Shown: piece after piece, positions 19,273-30,241 of the stretch
Layout: each line of letters starts with the position of its first letter
Numbering within the stretch: the stretch's first letter is position 1
Assembly: GCF_001571365.1 (NCBI RefSeq)
Contig: NZ_BCTQ01000006.1
Location: 62,001-126,000 of the forward strand
Reading direction: 5' to 3'
From: Achromobacter denitrificans NBRC 15125
GTDB taxonomy: Bacteria; Pseudomonadota; Gammaproteobacteria; Burkholderiales; Burkholderiaceae_B
Length of the DNA: 64,000 nucleotides
Position numbers and translations under genes: made by a program
The notes under the pieces: model-generated
What the model saw: the letters and a program-made list of their open reading frames with translations, nothing else
Database searches by the model: none
What the model was told of the DNA's origin: nothing

Positions 19273-20991
19273 GTGGAAGATTCTCGTCAATACGACTGCG
19301 ACGTGTTGGTCGTCGGGTCGGGCGCGTCCGGCATGGCGGCTGCAATCACGGCCGCCACGGCGGGCCTGAAGGTCCTTATCGTTGAAAAAGAGCCGCGCTT
19401 CGGCGGGTCCACCGCGCGTTCGGGCGGCTGGCTCTGGATCCCGGGCACGTCCCTGGCCAAGGTGCAGGGGATACACGAAACCCCGGACGAAGGGCGCGCC
19501 TATCTGCGCCATGAAGCCGGCGACAGCTATAACGCCGAGCGCGTCGATGCGTTCCTGGAGCATGGCCCCCAGGCCGTCGATTTCTTCACCTCGAAGACCG
19601 ACGTGCAGTTCGATATGCCGCTGGTGTTCCCCGACTACCACGCGGAAGCCCCGGGCGGGAAGCAGGGCGGTCGTTCGATGGTGGCGCGGCCCTACGACGG
19701 GCGCAAGCTGGGCGCCCATATCCGCGACCTGGCGCCGGCGCTGCCCGAACTGACCGTGTTCGGCATGATGCTGGGTTCGGGCAAGGAAATCGTGCACTTC
19801 ATGCGCGCGACGCGTTCGCCGGCTTCCGCCTGGTACGTCGCCAAGCGCCTGTCGCGCCACTTCCTGGACGTGGCCAAGCACGGCCGAGGCATGACGCTGA
19901 CCAACGGCAATGCCCTCGCGGGCCGCCTGGCCGCGTCCGCCTTCAAGCTGGGCATCCCGTTGTGGCTGCGCGCCCCGGCCCGCTCCCTCATCGTCGAGGA
20001 TGGCGCCGTGCGCGGTGCCGTGGTGCAGCGCGACGGGGCGACCGTGCGGGTGCGCGCGGCGCGCGCGGTGGTGCTGGCGTCCGGCGGCTTCCCCTATGAC
20101 ATCGAGCGCCGCAAGCGCCTCTACGCGCATGCGCCGACCGGCACGGAACACTATTCGCCTTCGCCCGCCGGCAATACCGGCGACGGCCTGCGCATGGCCG
20201 AGAGCGTGGGCGCCAGCGTGAACGCCGGGCTGCCCAACGCGGCGGCCTGGGTGCCGGTGTCGGTGGTGACGCGCAAGGACGGCAGCCCGGGCTACATGCC
20301 GCACTTCATCGACCGGGCCAAGCCGGGCGTCATCGCGGTGACGCGCAAGGGCAAGCGCTTCGCCAACGAGGGCAGTTCGTACCACGACTTCGTGCAGGAG
20401 ATGGTGCGCGCGTGCCAAGGCGAGAGCGAGACCTGCGCCTGGCTGATCTGCGACCACCGGACCCTGCGCAAGTACGGCCTGGGCAGCGTCGCGCCGTTCC
20501 CCCTGCCCATCAAGCGTTATCTGGATACCGGCTACCTGACGCGGGCGCCCTCGGTGGCGGAATTAGCGCAGAAAACCGGCATCGACGCCGGCAGCCTGCG
20601 GCAGACCATCGAGGCGTTCAATCGCGAAGCCGCGCAGGGGCGCGATCCGGAGTTCGGCAAGGGCAGCAAGGCCTACAACCGCTACCAGGGCGATGCCCTG
20701 CACGGCCCGAATCCCTGCGTGGCGCCCATCGTCAAGGGGCCGTACTACGCGATCAAGATGATGATCGGCGATATCGGCACGTTCGCGGGCCTGAAAGTCG
20801 ATGGCGAGGGCCGGGCCTTGAGCGGGGATGGCGAGGCCATCCCCGGCCTGTACGCCGTGGGCAACGACGCTTGCAGCATCATGGGCGGCAACTATCCCGG
20901 CGCCGGCATCACGCTGGGGCCGGCGCTGACGTTCGGCTACATCGCCGGCCGGAGTATCGCCGCCAGCGCGGCGGCGCAGGAGGCGGCATGA
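19273..20991 (+). CDS. FAD-dependent dehydrogenase of the fumarate reductase / 3-ketosteroid delta-1-dehydrogenase type
   Basis: A 572-residue flavoprotein. The N-terminal dinucleotide-binding motif is CDVLVVGSGASGMAAA, followed by EKEPRFGGSTARSGGWLWIP, where the GGSTARSGG flavin loop is typical of FAD_binding_2 proteins. The C-terminal FAD part has GLYAVGNDACSIMGGNYPGA and GITLGPALTFGYIAGR, as in 3-ketosteroid delta-1-dehydrogenases and flavocytochrome c-like reductases. Absence of a Tat signal suggests a cytoplasmic enzyme. The GTG at 19273 follows GGAGACAAC, and the shorter start fits the family. The TGA overlaps the SDR start (ATGA), showing coupling. The substrate is not evident; steroid-like or alicyclic acids are possible. 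Confidence 0.85.
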   Translation: MEDSRQYDCDVLVVGSGASGMAAAITAATAGLKVLIVEKEPRFGGSTARSGGWLWIPGTSLAKVQGIHETPDEGRAYLRHEAGDSYNAERVDAFLEHGPQAVDFFTSKTDVQFDMPLVFPDYHAEAPGGKQGGRSMVARPYDGRKLGAHIRDLAPALPELTVFGMMLGSGKEIVHFMRATRSPASAWYVAKRLSRHFLDVAKHGRGMTLTNGNALAGRLAASAFKLGIPLWLRAPARSLIVEDGAVRGAVVQRDGATVRVRAARAVVLASGGFPYDIERRKRLYAHAPTGTEHYSPSPAGNTGDGLRMAESVGASVNAGLPNAAAWVPVSVVTRKDGSPGYMPHFIDRAKPGVIAVTRKGKRFANEGSSYHDFVQEMVRACQGESETCAWLICDHRTLRKYGLGSVAPFPLPIKRYLDTGYLTRAPSVAELAQKTGIDAGSLRQTIEAFNREAAQGRDPEFGKGSKAYNRYQGDALHGPNPCVAPIVKGPYYAIKMMIGDIGTFAGLKVDGEGRALSGDGEAIPGLYAVGNDACSIMGGNYPGAGITLGPALTFGYIAGRSIAASAAAQEAA

Positions 20992-21752
20992 GCGGGGCGC
21001 CAGGATTGCTGCAGGGCAAGCTGGCGCTGGTCACCGGCGCGGGGCAGGGCAACGGTCGCGCGATTGCGCTGGGCCTGGCCGCGGCCGGCGCACGCGTGGT
21101 GGCCACCGACGTGGATGCCGGCAACGCCAGGCAGGCCGCCGACGACATCCTCGCGGCGGGCGGCCAGGCGTGCGCCCATGCGCTGGACGTGACCGACCCC
21201 CGCGCCTGCGAGGCCATCGCCGCGGCAGTCCGGCAAGCGCAGGGCCCCATCGACGTGCTCGTCAACAACGCCGGCATCCTGATCCGCGAAGGCATCGACA
21301 GTCCCCGCGCCGCCGAGAACTGGCGCCGCGTGCTGGATGTGAACCTGAACGGCGGCTTCAACATGATCCATGCTTTCCTGGACGCGCTGCGCGCCACGCG
21401 CGGCGTCATCATCAACGTGGGTTCCATCGCGTCGTTCGCGGGGGCGGGGTCGACCCTGGGCTACTCGCCGTCCAAGGGCGGCGTGAAGATGATGACGCAG
21501 GCGATGGCGCGCGATCTCGCGCCCGACGGCATCCGGGTCAACGCCATCGCGCCGGGCGTCATCGAAACGCCGATGACGCAATACACGCGGGACGATCCGG
21601 CGCGGCTGGCCAGCTTCATGCAGCGCATCCCGCTCGGGAGGGTGGGGCAGCCGCAAGACCTGGTGGGCCCCGTCGTTTTCCTGGCATCGTCCATGGCGGC
21701 CTACGTGACGGGCGTGTCCCTGCCGGTGGACGGCGGCTATCTCGCGGTATAG
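20988..21752 (+). CDS. short-chain dehydrogenase/reductase (classical SDR)
   Basis: A 254-residue classical SDR. The cofactor motif is TGAGQGNGRAIA near residue 17, followed by VLVNNAGIL. The catalytic Ser lies in NVGSIASFAG, with YSPSKGG carrying the Tyr-x3-Lys pair. The end VTGVSLPVDGGYLAV is typical. An Asp after strand 2 (VVATDVD) favours NAD(H). It oxidises an alcohol or reduces a ketone. It is coupled to the preceding flavin dehydrogenase, so both probably act on the same substrate. Confidence 0.92.
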   Translation: MSGAPGLLQGKLALVTGAGQGNGRAIALGLAAAGARVVATDVDAGNARQAADDILAAGGQACAHALDVTDPRACEAIAAAVRQAQGPIDVLVNNAGILIREGIDSPRAAENWRRVLDVNLNGGFNMIHAFLDALRATRGVIINVGSIASFAGAGSTLGYSPSKGGVKMMTQAMARDLAPDGIRVNAIAPGVIETPMTQYTRDDPARLASFMQRIPLGRVGQPQDLVGPVVFLASSMAAYVTGVSLPVDGGYLAV

Positions 21753-21822
21753 CGAGCAACGCGCGGCGGGCGCCGAATCGATCATCGACTTGCAGCACAT
21801 CCACAAAACACAGGAGACAGCG

Positions 21823-23010
21823 ATGAAAACACCGGGGATTTTCTCCACCTTGTCCAAGGCCGCCGTGTTGTGCGCGCTGGCCATCGGCGCGCAGGCGCAG
21901 GCCCAGGACATCAAGATCGGTTTCAACGGCGATCTGTCGGCCTCGCCGTCCGCGCAAAGCGGGCAGGCCGCCGTGCTGGGATTGCGCACCGCCATCGACG
22001 ACATCAACGCCGCGGGCGGCCTGCTGGGCCGCAAGCTGGTGCTGGTGGTGCGCGATGATCTCTCGCAGCCGCCCAAGTCCATCCAGAACATGACCGACCT
22101 GATCGACAACGAAAAGGTGGTGGCGATCGTGGGCCCGACCAACTCCGGCAACGCGCTGGCCTGGAAGCACATCCCCAACCAGAAGAAGATACCGGTGATG
22201 GGCGCCATCGGCTCGGGCACCGACATCACCAAGCCCGTGCGCGCGGGCGCCGAAAACTACATGTTCCGCGTCGGCATGGTCGACCGCGAGCAGGTCGACG
22301 GCGTGATCGGCTACCTGAAGAAGAATCCCAAGGTCAAGAACGTGGGCTTCATGATCGAAACCACCGGCTACGGCCAGAGCGCGCTCAAGGACCTGGAGGA
22401 AGTGGGCGCCGCGCAGGGCATCAAGCCGGTTGCGGTCGAGAAGTTCGGCGTGGCCGATACCGACATGACCTCGCAGCTCAACAAGCTGAAGGCCGCGGGC
22501 GTGGACACGGTAGTGATCTGGGCGCAGAGCACGCCTATCGCTCATGTGTTCCGCAGCATGGAGAAGATCAACTGGTTCCCCCTGACGCTGACTTCCTGGG
22601 CGGCGGACAACATCGCGTTCTACGACACGGCCGGCAAGACGTTGTCGGAGAAGCCCTTCTTCCTGCGCACCATCACCGACAACCGCACGCCGGCGCAGCA
22701 GAAACTCTACGACCGCGTGTCGGCCAAGATGACGTCTCCCACCGCCTTCGGCTTCCTGGCGCATGCCTACGATGGCATGAACCTGCTGGGCATGGCGATC
22801 AAGCAGGCCGACTCCACCGACGGAGACAAGGTGCGCGTCGCGCTGGAGAACCTGCAAGGCCGCTACGAGGGCGCCATGAAGACCTACGAAAAGCCGTTCT
22901 CGGCCACCGTCCACGACGCGCTGCTGGTGGGCGACTACAAATGGGCGCACTGGCAGGACGGAAAGCTGGTGCCCTACGCGGACGACGTGACCGCCGCCGC
23001 CGCCAAGTAG
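21823..23010 (+). CDS. branched-chain amino-acid-type ABC transporter substrate-binding protein
   Basis: A 395-residue periplasmic binding protein of the LivK class. A signal peptide ends near AQAQAQD, followed by IKIGFNGDLSASPSAQSGQA, a GLLGRKLVLVVRDDLSQPPK strand-turn, and the two-lobe fold with GPTNSGNALAWKHIPNQ. The start ATG at 21823 follows CAGGAGACAG; the longer frame has no site. It presents a solute to the LivH/LivMG/LivF importer encoded next. In soil proteobacteria this class binds amino acids, amides, urea and many aromatic or dicarboxylic acids; the neighbouring oxidoreductases argue for a non-amino-acid substrate. Confidence 0.92.
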   Translation: MKTPGIFSTLSKAAVLCALAIGAQAQAQDIKIGFNGDLSASPSAQSGQAAVLGLRTAIDDINAAGGLLGRKLVLVVRDDLSQPPKSIQNMTDLIDNEKVVAIVGPTNSGNALAWKHIPNQKKIPVMGAIGSGTDITKPVRAGAENYMFRVGMVDREQVDGVIGYLKKNPKVKNVGFMIETTGYGQSALKDLEEVGAAQGIKPVAVEKFGVADTDMTSQLNKLKAAGVDTVVIWAQSTPIAHVFRSMEKINWFPLTLTSWAADNIAFYDTAGKTLSEKPFFLRTITDNRTPAQQKLYDRVSAKMTSPTAFGFLAHAYDGMNLLGMAIKQADSTDGDKVRVALENLQGRYEGAMKTYEKPFSATVHDALLVGDYKWAHWQDGKLVPYADDVTAAAAK

Positions 23011-23042
23011 GCGCGGGCAGGCGATAGGGATAAGGGGCCATC

Positions 23043-23966
23043 ATGTTGGCGACATTGTTGCAGGCGCTCGTCAGCGGGCTGGCCGTAGGGGGCGCGTACG
23101 CGCTGGTGGCGCTGGGATTCAGCATTACCTTCACCACCACCCGCACGCTGAACTTCGGGCATGGGGAGTTCGTGTCCGTGGGCGCCTTCGTCGGGGTGGG
23201 CGCGCTGTTCCTGTTCGCCGGCAAGCCGATCACCACGGCCGCCTTCACGGGCCTGGCGCTCAGCGGCTGGCAGTACCTGCTGGCCGGGCTGGCCGCGGTG
23301 CTGGCGATGGGCTTGCTGGGCGTGCTGCTGTACGTGTTCGGCGTGAAGCCGTTCGCCTCGCGCCCGGGAATGGCGTGGGTCATGAGCACGCTGGGCTTCG
23401 GCATCCTGCTGCAAAGCGCGGCCTTCGCGGTCTGGGGGCCCGCGCCCGTCACCGTGCCCGCGCCGTTCGGCGACGAGGTCATCCGGGTGTTCGGGGCAGG
23501 CGTGCGCAGCCAGGAGCTGCTGTTGCTGGCCGTGGCGGTGATCGTCATGGTGCTGTTCGACCGCATCATGAACCGCACGGTGCTGGGCAAGGCAATGCGG
23601 GCGGTCGCAGCGAATCCGGCGGTGGCCAACCTGATGGGCATCAACGTGAATGCCGTGATGACCGGCGCGTTCTTCGCGAGTTCGGCGCTGGCCGGACTGG
23701 CGGGATTCCTGGTGGCGCCTATCACTTCAGCGTCGATCTTCATGGGCCTGGCCATCGGACTCAAGGGCTTTTCGGGCGCCATGATCGGCGGTCTGTCCAA
23801 TCCGCGCGGCTGCGTGGTGGGCGGCTTCGTGCTGGGCATCCTGGAATCGTACGTGAACCTCTGGCAGTCGCAGTGGCGCGAAGTCGCCGTCTTCGCGCTG
23901 GTGATCCTGGTGCTAGCGGTCAGGCCCACGGGCCTGTTCGGCAAGCGGCTGGTGGAGAAGGTATGA
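23043..23966 (+). CDS. branched-chain-type ABC transporter permease (LivH)
   Basis: A 307-residue permease with about eight membrane helices. LivH family landmarks are AGGAYALVALGFSITFTTTR (here VGGAYALVALG), LNFGHGEFVSVGAF and AVAANPAVANLMGINVN, the cytoplasmic EAA-like loop that docks onto the ATPases. It starts 32 nt after the binding-protein gene and overlaps the next gene by ATGA. Confidence 0.93.
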   Translation: MLATLLQALVSGLAVGGAYALVALGFSITFTTTRTLNFGHGEFVSVGAFVGVGALFLFAGKPITTAAFTGLALSGWQYLLAGLAAVLAMGLLGVLLYVFGVKPFASRPGMAWVMSTLGFGILLQSAAFAVWGPAPVTVPAPFGDEVIRVFGAGVRSQELLLLAVAVIVMVLFDRIMNRTVLGKAMRAVAANPAVANLMGINVNAVMTGAFFASSALAGLAGFLVAPITSASIFMGLAIGLKGFSGAMIGGLSNPRGCVVGGFVLGILESYVNLWQSQWREVAVFALVILVLAVRPTGLFGKRLVEKV

Positions 23967-25735
23967 AGCGGCACGGACCTACCCTGATCACCGGGGCGCT
24001 GGCGGCGGCGCTCGCGGTATTCGCCGCGCTCGTGGACAATGATTACTACCTGCGCATCGTCTTCATGTCCTGCGTGTATTACCTGTGCGCCGCGGGCGTG
24101 AACGTGCTGGTCGGCTACGCCGGGCAGAAATCGCTGGGGCAGGCCGGCCTGTTCGCGGCCGGCGCCTACACCGCGGCCTTGCTGACGTCGCGGTGGCAGG
24201 TCGATCCGTGGCTGGCCCTGGCGGCGGCGCCGGTGGTGGCGGGCGTGTTCGGCGTGCTGATCGCCTTGCCGTCGCTGCGCGTGAAAGGACCTTATCTCGC
24301 CATGGTGACGCTGGCGTTCGGCATCGTGGTGGAGAAGATCGTCACCGAGTGGGTGGACGTCTTCGGCGGCCCGTCGGGTCTGTTCGGCATCATGCCGCTG
24401 ACCTGGCGCGGGGAGGCGTTCACCAACCAGCAATGGGTCTGGTTCGCGCTGGTGCTGTGCGTGGCGACGCAGCTGCTGTTGCGCAACGTGCTGGACGGGC
24501 GCTTCGGCCGCGCGCTGCTATCGGTGCAGGCCGACGAGATCGCCTCGTCGTCGGTCGGGGTGCGGGTGTACCGCGCCAAGGTCATCGCGTTCGTCGTCGC
24601 GGCGGTGACCTGCGGCATCGCGGGGGCGCTGGTGGCGCAGCAGAACCAGTACATCAATTCGGACTTCATCACCTTCAACCTGTCCATCTTCATCCTGTTG
24701 CTGGTGCTGTTCGGCGGCGCGGGGTCGAAGGCGGGGCCCGCGGTCGGCGCCGTCGCGCTGACCATCATCGATGCGTTGCTCGCGCGCTGGCCGTCGGTGC
24801 AGCATTTCTTTTATGGCGCATTGCTGCTGTTCGCGCTGTACTTCATGCCGGGCGGCGTCACGGGGCTGTTCGCGCGGCGCGCGCCCCGCGTCGCGGACGC
24901 CCAGCCGGGCGAGGGGAGCGAGGCCGCGCCGCCGGCCGCGTCCCGTCCGGCCGACGCGGGCCGCGAGGACCTGCTGCTGGTGGTCGAGAACCTGAGCAAG
25001 GCCTACGGCGGCGTGAAGCCGGCGCAGGACATTTCCTTTTGCCTGCGGCGCGGCCACGTGCATGCGCTGATCGGCCCCAACGGCGCCGGCAAGAGCACAC
25101 TCATCAATATGCTGAGCGGCGTGGTCATCCCGGACGCGGGCGTGGTGCGCTTCCGCGGCACGGACATCGCGGGCGAGCGGGCGCACGCCATCTGCGCGCT
25201 GGGCATTGGCCGAAGCTTCCAGAACCTGCGCCTGTTCGGCGAACTGTCGGTGCTGGACAACGTGCTGCTGGGCCGTCATTGCCGCATGAAGAACGGGTTC
25301 TGGGCATCGCTGCTGGGCCTGCCCGGCGCGCGCGCCGAGGAACGCCGGGCACGCGATCACGCGCTCCGGCTGGTGCGGATGGTGGGCCTGGCCCATCTGG
25401 CCGGCACACCCGCGGGCAGCCTGCCCTACGGGTTGCAGCGGCGGGTGGAACTGGCCCGCGCGCTGGCGACCGAGCCGACACTGTTGCTGCTGGACGAGCC
25501 GGCGGCGGGCCTGAACCCGCAGGAGACCGCGGAACTGGGCGAGCTGCTGGTGCGCGTCGGCGCCTCCTGCGGCATCACGCTGCTGATGGTCGAGCACCAC
25601 ATGGATCTGGTAATGGCGATTTCCGACCACGTGATCGTGCTGGACTACGGCATCAAGATCGCCGAAGGCAAGCCCGCGCAGGTGCAGGCCGACAAGCGGG
25701 TGATCGAAGCCTATCTCGGGACCGGCATGGCCTGA
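23963..25735 (+). CDS. fused ABC permease-ATPase (LivM-LivG)
   Basis: A 590-residue fusion. Residues about 1-310 are a LivM permease (CAAGVNVLVGYAGQKSLGQA, SLRVKGPYLAMVTLAFGIV, SVQADEIASSSVGVRVYRAK). A linker rich in Ala, Pro and Glu (about 310-335) leads to a LivG ATPase. The ATPase has Walker A GPNGAGKSTL near 375, RSFQNLRLFGELSVLDNV, a divergent signature LPYGLQRRVELARAL in place of LSGGQ, Walker B LLLLDEPAAGL and the switch His in MVEHHMD. Both halves look intact, so this is a real domain fusion and not a frameshift artefact. It works with LivH and LivF in one importer. Confidence 0.92.
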   Translation: MKRHGPTLITGALAAALAVFAALVDNDYYLRIVFMSCVYYLCAAGVNVLVGYAGQKSLGQAGLFAAGAYTAALLTSRWQVDPWLALAAAPVVAGVFGVLIALPSLRVKGPYLAMVTLAFGIVVEKIVTEWVDVFGGPSGLFGIMPLTWRGEAFTNQQWVWFALVLCVATQLLLRNVLDGRFGRALLSVQADEIASSSVGVRVYRAKVIAFVVAAVTCGIAGALVAQQNQYINSDFITFNLSIFILLLVLFGGAGSKAGPAVGAVALTIIDALLARWPSVQHFFYGALLLFALYFMPGGVTGLFARRAPRVADAQPGEGSEAAPPAASRPADAGREDLLLVVENLSKAYGGVKPAQDISFCLRRGHVHALIGPNGAGKSTLINMLSGVVIPDAGVVRFRGTDIAGERAHAICALGIGRSFQNLRLFGELSVLDNVLLGRHCRMKNGFWASLLGLPGARAEERRARDHALRLVRMVGLAHLAGTPAGSLPYGLQRRVELARALATEPTLLLLDEPAAGLNPQETAELGELLVRVGASCGITLLMVEHHMDLVMAISDHVIVLDYGIKIAEGKPAQVQADKRVIEAYLGTGMA

Positions 25736-25771
25736 GGCCATGTCCTCTTTCGTACCAACGGGCCGCAAGCG

Positions 25772-26482
25772 ATGCTGAAACTAGAATCCGTGCAGATTTC
25801 CTACGGCGCGATCCAGGCGGTGCGCGACGTATCGCTGGAGATCCGCCGCGGCGAGATCGTGACCATCATCGGCGCCAACGGCGCGGGCAAGAGCACGTTG
25901 CTCAAGGGCGTCGCGGGCCTGGAGCCCTTGCAGGGCGGGCGCGTGACGTTCGACGGGCGCGACGTCACGCAGGTGCCCGCCCACCTGCGCGTGGGCCTGG
26001 GCCTGGCCCTGTCGCCCGAAGGGCGGGGCGTGTTCGCGGACCAGACGGTCTACGACAACCTGGTGCTCGGCGCCTACCCCCGGCGCCGCGATCCGGCGGC
26101 GGTGGCCGAAGGCGTGGAGCGAGGATACCGGCTGTTCCCGCGCCTGCGCGAGCGCCGCGACCAGCTCGCCGGTACGCTGTCGGGAGGCGAGCAGCAGATG
26201 CTGGCGATGGCGCGCGCCCTGATGAGCGAGCCGCGGCTGCTGTGCCTGGACGAGCCGTCGCTGGGGCTGGCGCCGCTGATCGTGCAGGACATCTTCGCCG
26301 CGATCCGCAAGCTGCGCGACGACGGCCTGACCATCGTGCTGGTGGAGCAGATGGCCAACCAGGCGCTGGACGCCGCGGACCGCGCCTACGTGCTCGAAAC
26401 GGGGCGCATCACGCTGAACGGAACCGGCGCGGAACTGTTGCGCGATCCCAGCGTCCGGGCAGCCTACCTCGGCGCGCATTGA
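25772..26482 (+). CDS. branched-chain-type ABC transporter ATPase (LivF)
   Basis: A 236-residue LivF ATPase. Visible: Walker A GANGAGKSTLLKG, ALSPEGRGVFADQTVYDNL, signature LSGGEQQMLAMARALM, Walker B LLCLDEPSLGLAPL and switch His in LVEQMANQALD, where Gln-Met replaces the His as is common in LivF. It energises import together with the LivG half of the preceding fusion. The gap to the fusion gene is 36 nt. Confidence 0.93.
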   Translation: MLKLESVQISYGAIQAVRDVSLEIRRGEIVTIIGANGAGKSTLLKGVAGLEPLQGGRVTFDGRDVTQVPAHLRVGLGLALSPEGRGVFADQTVYDNLVLGAYPRRRDPAAVAEGVERGYRLFPRLRERRDQLAGTLSGGEQQMLAMARALMSEPRLLCLDEPSLGLAPLIVQDIFAAIRKLRDDGLTIVLVEQMANQALDAADRAYVLETGRITLNGTGAELLRDPSVRAAYLGAH

Positions 26483-26560
26483 GTCCGGAGGCCGGGCGCG
26501 CTACCATGTCCGCAGCGCCGCGTGGGCGGCGCGTCCAACCCCCCCCTCAGGCCGGCGCCC

Positions 26561-27505
26561 GTGACGTCCCCAACAATTGATGCAAGCCAGGACCGCACCG
26601 GCCTTATCTATCTTCAATTGATGTTCGTCATGGCCACGTGGGGCCTGAACATCGTCTCGGTCAAGTACCTGACGCTGCACATGGACATCCAGGCGCTGGC
26701 AGCCGTGCGCATCGTCATCGCGTTCCTCACCGTCACCCTCATCATCAAGGCCCGCCGCGGCCGCATTCCGAAGCTGGGCCGCACGGAGCTGGGCTGGGTT
26801 GCGCTGGCGGGATTCCTGGTCGTGTATGCCCACCAGGTGGCGCTGGTCTCGGGCCTGAGGTTCTCCTCGGCCGCCAACGGCACGCTCATCATGGCCACCA
26901 GCCCGCTGCTGTCGGCGCTGCTGGCCGCGCTGTTCTACCGCGAGCGGCTGACGCTGGTGCGCATCTCGGGCGCGCTGCTGGGGTTGCTCGGCGTCGGGAT
27001 GGTGGTGGCGGGCAGCGGCGCGCAGTTCGGGCTGACGGGGTGGGGCGACGCCATTGTGTTCCTGGCCGTCCTGGTGTTCGTCTGCGGCGGCCTGGTGATC
27101 CAGCGAATGTCGCGCATGATGGATCCGCTGGGGATGCTCTGGTACATGTACCTGGCCGGCGGCCTGATGCTGGTCGTGCACGCGGCGCTGACGCCGGCGT
27201 CCTACCAGGCCGATACGTGGCAGATGGCCTGGTGGCCGTGGCTGGTCCTGCTGTTCTCGGCCGTGATCGCGTCGGGGGTCAGCAACATCGTGTGGAATGC
27301 CGGCATCGCCAGGCTGGGCATCAGTCGCGCCGCCCTGTTCGTGAACTGGCTGCCGATTTTCGGATTGCTGTTCGCGGCGCTGTTCCTCGACGAGCACGTC
27401 ACGCCCACGCATGTGGCCGGGCTGGCCTGCGTGTTGGGCGGAACGTGGCTGGGCTTGCGGCGGGCCGCGCCGGTGGCCCGCGGCGAGGCGGCCGCGAAGG
27501 GGTAA
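26561..27505 (+). CDS. EamA/DMT family transporter
   Basis: About 314 residues with ten membrane helices in two EamA repeats (first half around VMATWGLNIVSVKYL and TSPLLSALLAALFYRERL; second half around VIASGVSNIVWNAGIARLG and LPIFGLLFAALFLDEHV). Family members export amino acids or other metabolites. The start is uncertain: GTG at 26561 and GTG at 26522 are both in frame and neither has a good ribosome binding site. It lies 78 bp after livF and may be the last gene of that operon. Confidence 0.85.
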   Translation: MTSPTIDASQDRTGLIYLQLMFVMATWGLNIVSVKYLTLHMDIQALAAVRIVIAFLTVTLIIKARRGRIPKLGRTELGWVALAGFLVVYAHQVALVSGLRFSSAANGTLIMATSPLLSALLAALFYRERLTLVRISGALLGLLGVGMVVAGSGAQFGLTGWGDAIVFLAVLVFVCGGLVIQRMSRMMDPLGMLWYMYLAGGLMLVVHAALTPASYQADTWQMAWWPWLVLLFSAVIASGVSNIVWNAGIARLGISRAALFVNWLPIFGLLFAALFLDEHVTPTHVAGLACVLGGTWLGLRRAAPVARGEAAAKG

Positions 27506-27517
27506 TGCGGCGGGCGC

Positions 27518-27534
27518 CGCGGGCGATGCCCGCG
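27518..27534. terminator. hairpin between convergent transporter and hemB
   Basis: A perfect CGCGGGC stem with a GAT loop lies in the 48-bp gap between the convergent DMT and hemB genes. There is no T tract, so an intrinsic terminator role is weak. Confidence 0.3.
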
Positions 27535-27553
27535 AAGGCGGCCCGCGGCCGGA

Positions 27554-29221
<1,668 letters not shown>

Positions 29222-29227
29222 CTATTG

Positions 29228-29233
29228 TATAAT
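29228..29233 (+). promoter_or_regulatory. perfect -10 hexamer upstream of cytochrome c4
   Basis: TATAAT lies in the 241-bp gap between engB and the cytochrome c4 gene. No -35 with good spacing is clear, so it may depend on an activator, or it may serve as part of the divergent engB promoter. Confidence 0.4.
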
Positions 29234-29431
29234 CCGGCGTTTGCAACAGTGGTCCCCGTGCGCGGAGCCGTCTTTTTTGCTTACTGGCCAGCTTGCTGAA
29301 GTCTGATCCGGCAAGTTCGCAGCAACATCGCAGGCAAGGTAGGCAAAACAGGTTCGATACGGTATTCCAGGGTGTGCGGGCAGGCGTGGGCGCCTTTTTG
29401 CGCCTTGATCGATGCGATCGTCGAGGTCTTC

Positions 29432-30133
29432 ATGAAGCGTGTGCTGTCCCGGATGTTGGTTGCGAGCGGGCTGTTGCTCGGCGCCTCCGCCTTATCTACT
29501 ACGAGTTTCGCCGCCGATGGCGCCGCGGGCCCGGTAAAACCAGATGCCGCCAAGGGCGGGCAGCTGTTTGACCAGGGCGATGCGGCCAGGGGCATCATTG
29601 CCTGTGCGTCCTGTCACGGCGCGGCGGGCAATAGCACCATACCGGTGAACCCCAACCTGGCCGCGCAGCCGCACGAGTACCTGGCCAAGCAGCTGGCCGA
29701 CTTCCAGGTGAAGCCCGGCGCCAAGGTGCCGGTGCGCAACGGCCCGGAAGGCAATCCCACCCCGATGACGGCCATGGCGCAGAACCTGACGCCCGCCGAC
29801 ATGCAGAACATCGCCCTGTACCTGGCGCAGCAGCCGCTCAAGGAGCCGGCCACGGCGGGCCAGGAGAAGCTGGTTGATCTGGGTCAAAAAATCTGGCGCG
29901 GCGGTTTGCCCGAACGCAATGTCCCCGCTTGCGCGGCGTGCCATTCTGCCGATGGCGCGGGCATGCCCTCGCAGTACCCCCGTCTGTCGGGCCAATTCCC
30001 GATGTATATCGAAGAGCAGCTGAAGCTGTTCCGCAGCGGCGACCGCAAGAACGACATCATGTTCGCCATTGCGGACCGCATGTCGGATGCCGATATCAAG
30101 GCGGTATCGGACTACGCCGCCGGCTTGCGGTAG
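29432..30133 (+). CDS. dihaem cytochrome c4
   Basis: A 233-residue exported dihaem cytochrome c. Signal peptide MKRVLSRMLVASGLLLGAS is cleaved near TSFAAD. The two haem sites are CASCH (about residue 68) and CAACH (about residue 165), each at the head of a class I cytochrome domain. Distal Met ligands are likely in PTPMTAMAQNL and NDIMFAIADRMSD. Cytochrome c4 passes electrons from the bc1 complex to terminal oxidases in the periplasm. It stands directly before the ccsBA cytochrome maturation genes, which would attach its haems. Confidence 0.93.
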   Translation: MKRVLSRMLVASGLLLGASALSTTSFAADGAAGPVKPDAAKGGQLFDQGDAARGIIACASCHGAAGNSTIPVNPNLAAQPHEYLAKQLADFQVKPGAKVPVRNGPEGNPTPMTAMAQNLTPADMQNIALYLAQQPLKEPATAGQEKLVDLGQKIWRGGLPERNVPACAACHSADGAGMPSQYPRLSGQFPMYIEEQLKLFRSGDRKNDIMFAIADRMSDADIKAVSDYAAGLR

Positions 30134-30241
30134 GCGCTTGCCCGCGGCCGGTCCGCGTTCTGCAACTGAGCGCAGCGGAACCTCGTTCCGCCGCGCGCTG
30201 TCTATGAGGGGGGTAGCCGATAGCGCGGCCCCCCTTTTTTC

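Noticed and set aside
23963-25735. LivM-LivG as a frameshift or missed stop between two genes
   Set aside because: The frame is continuous through an Ala/Pro/Glu linker and both domains are complete, so a true fusion is the simpler reading.
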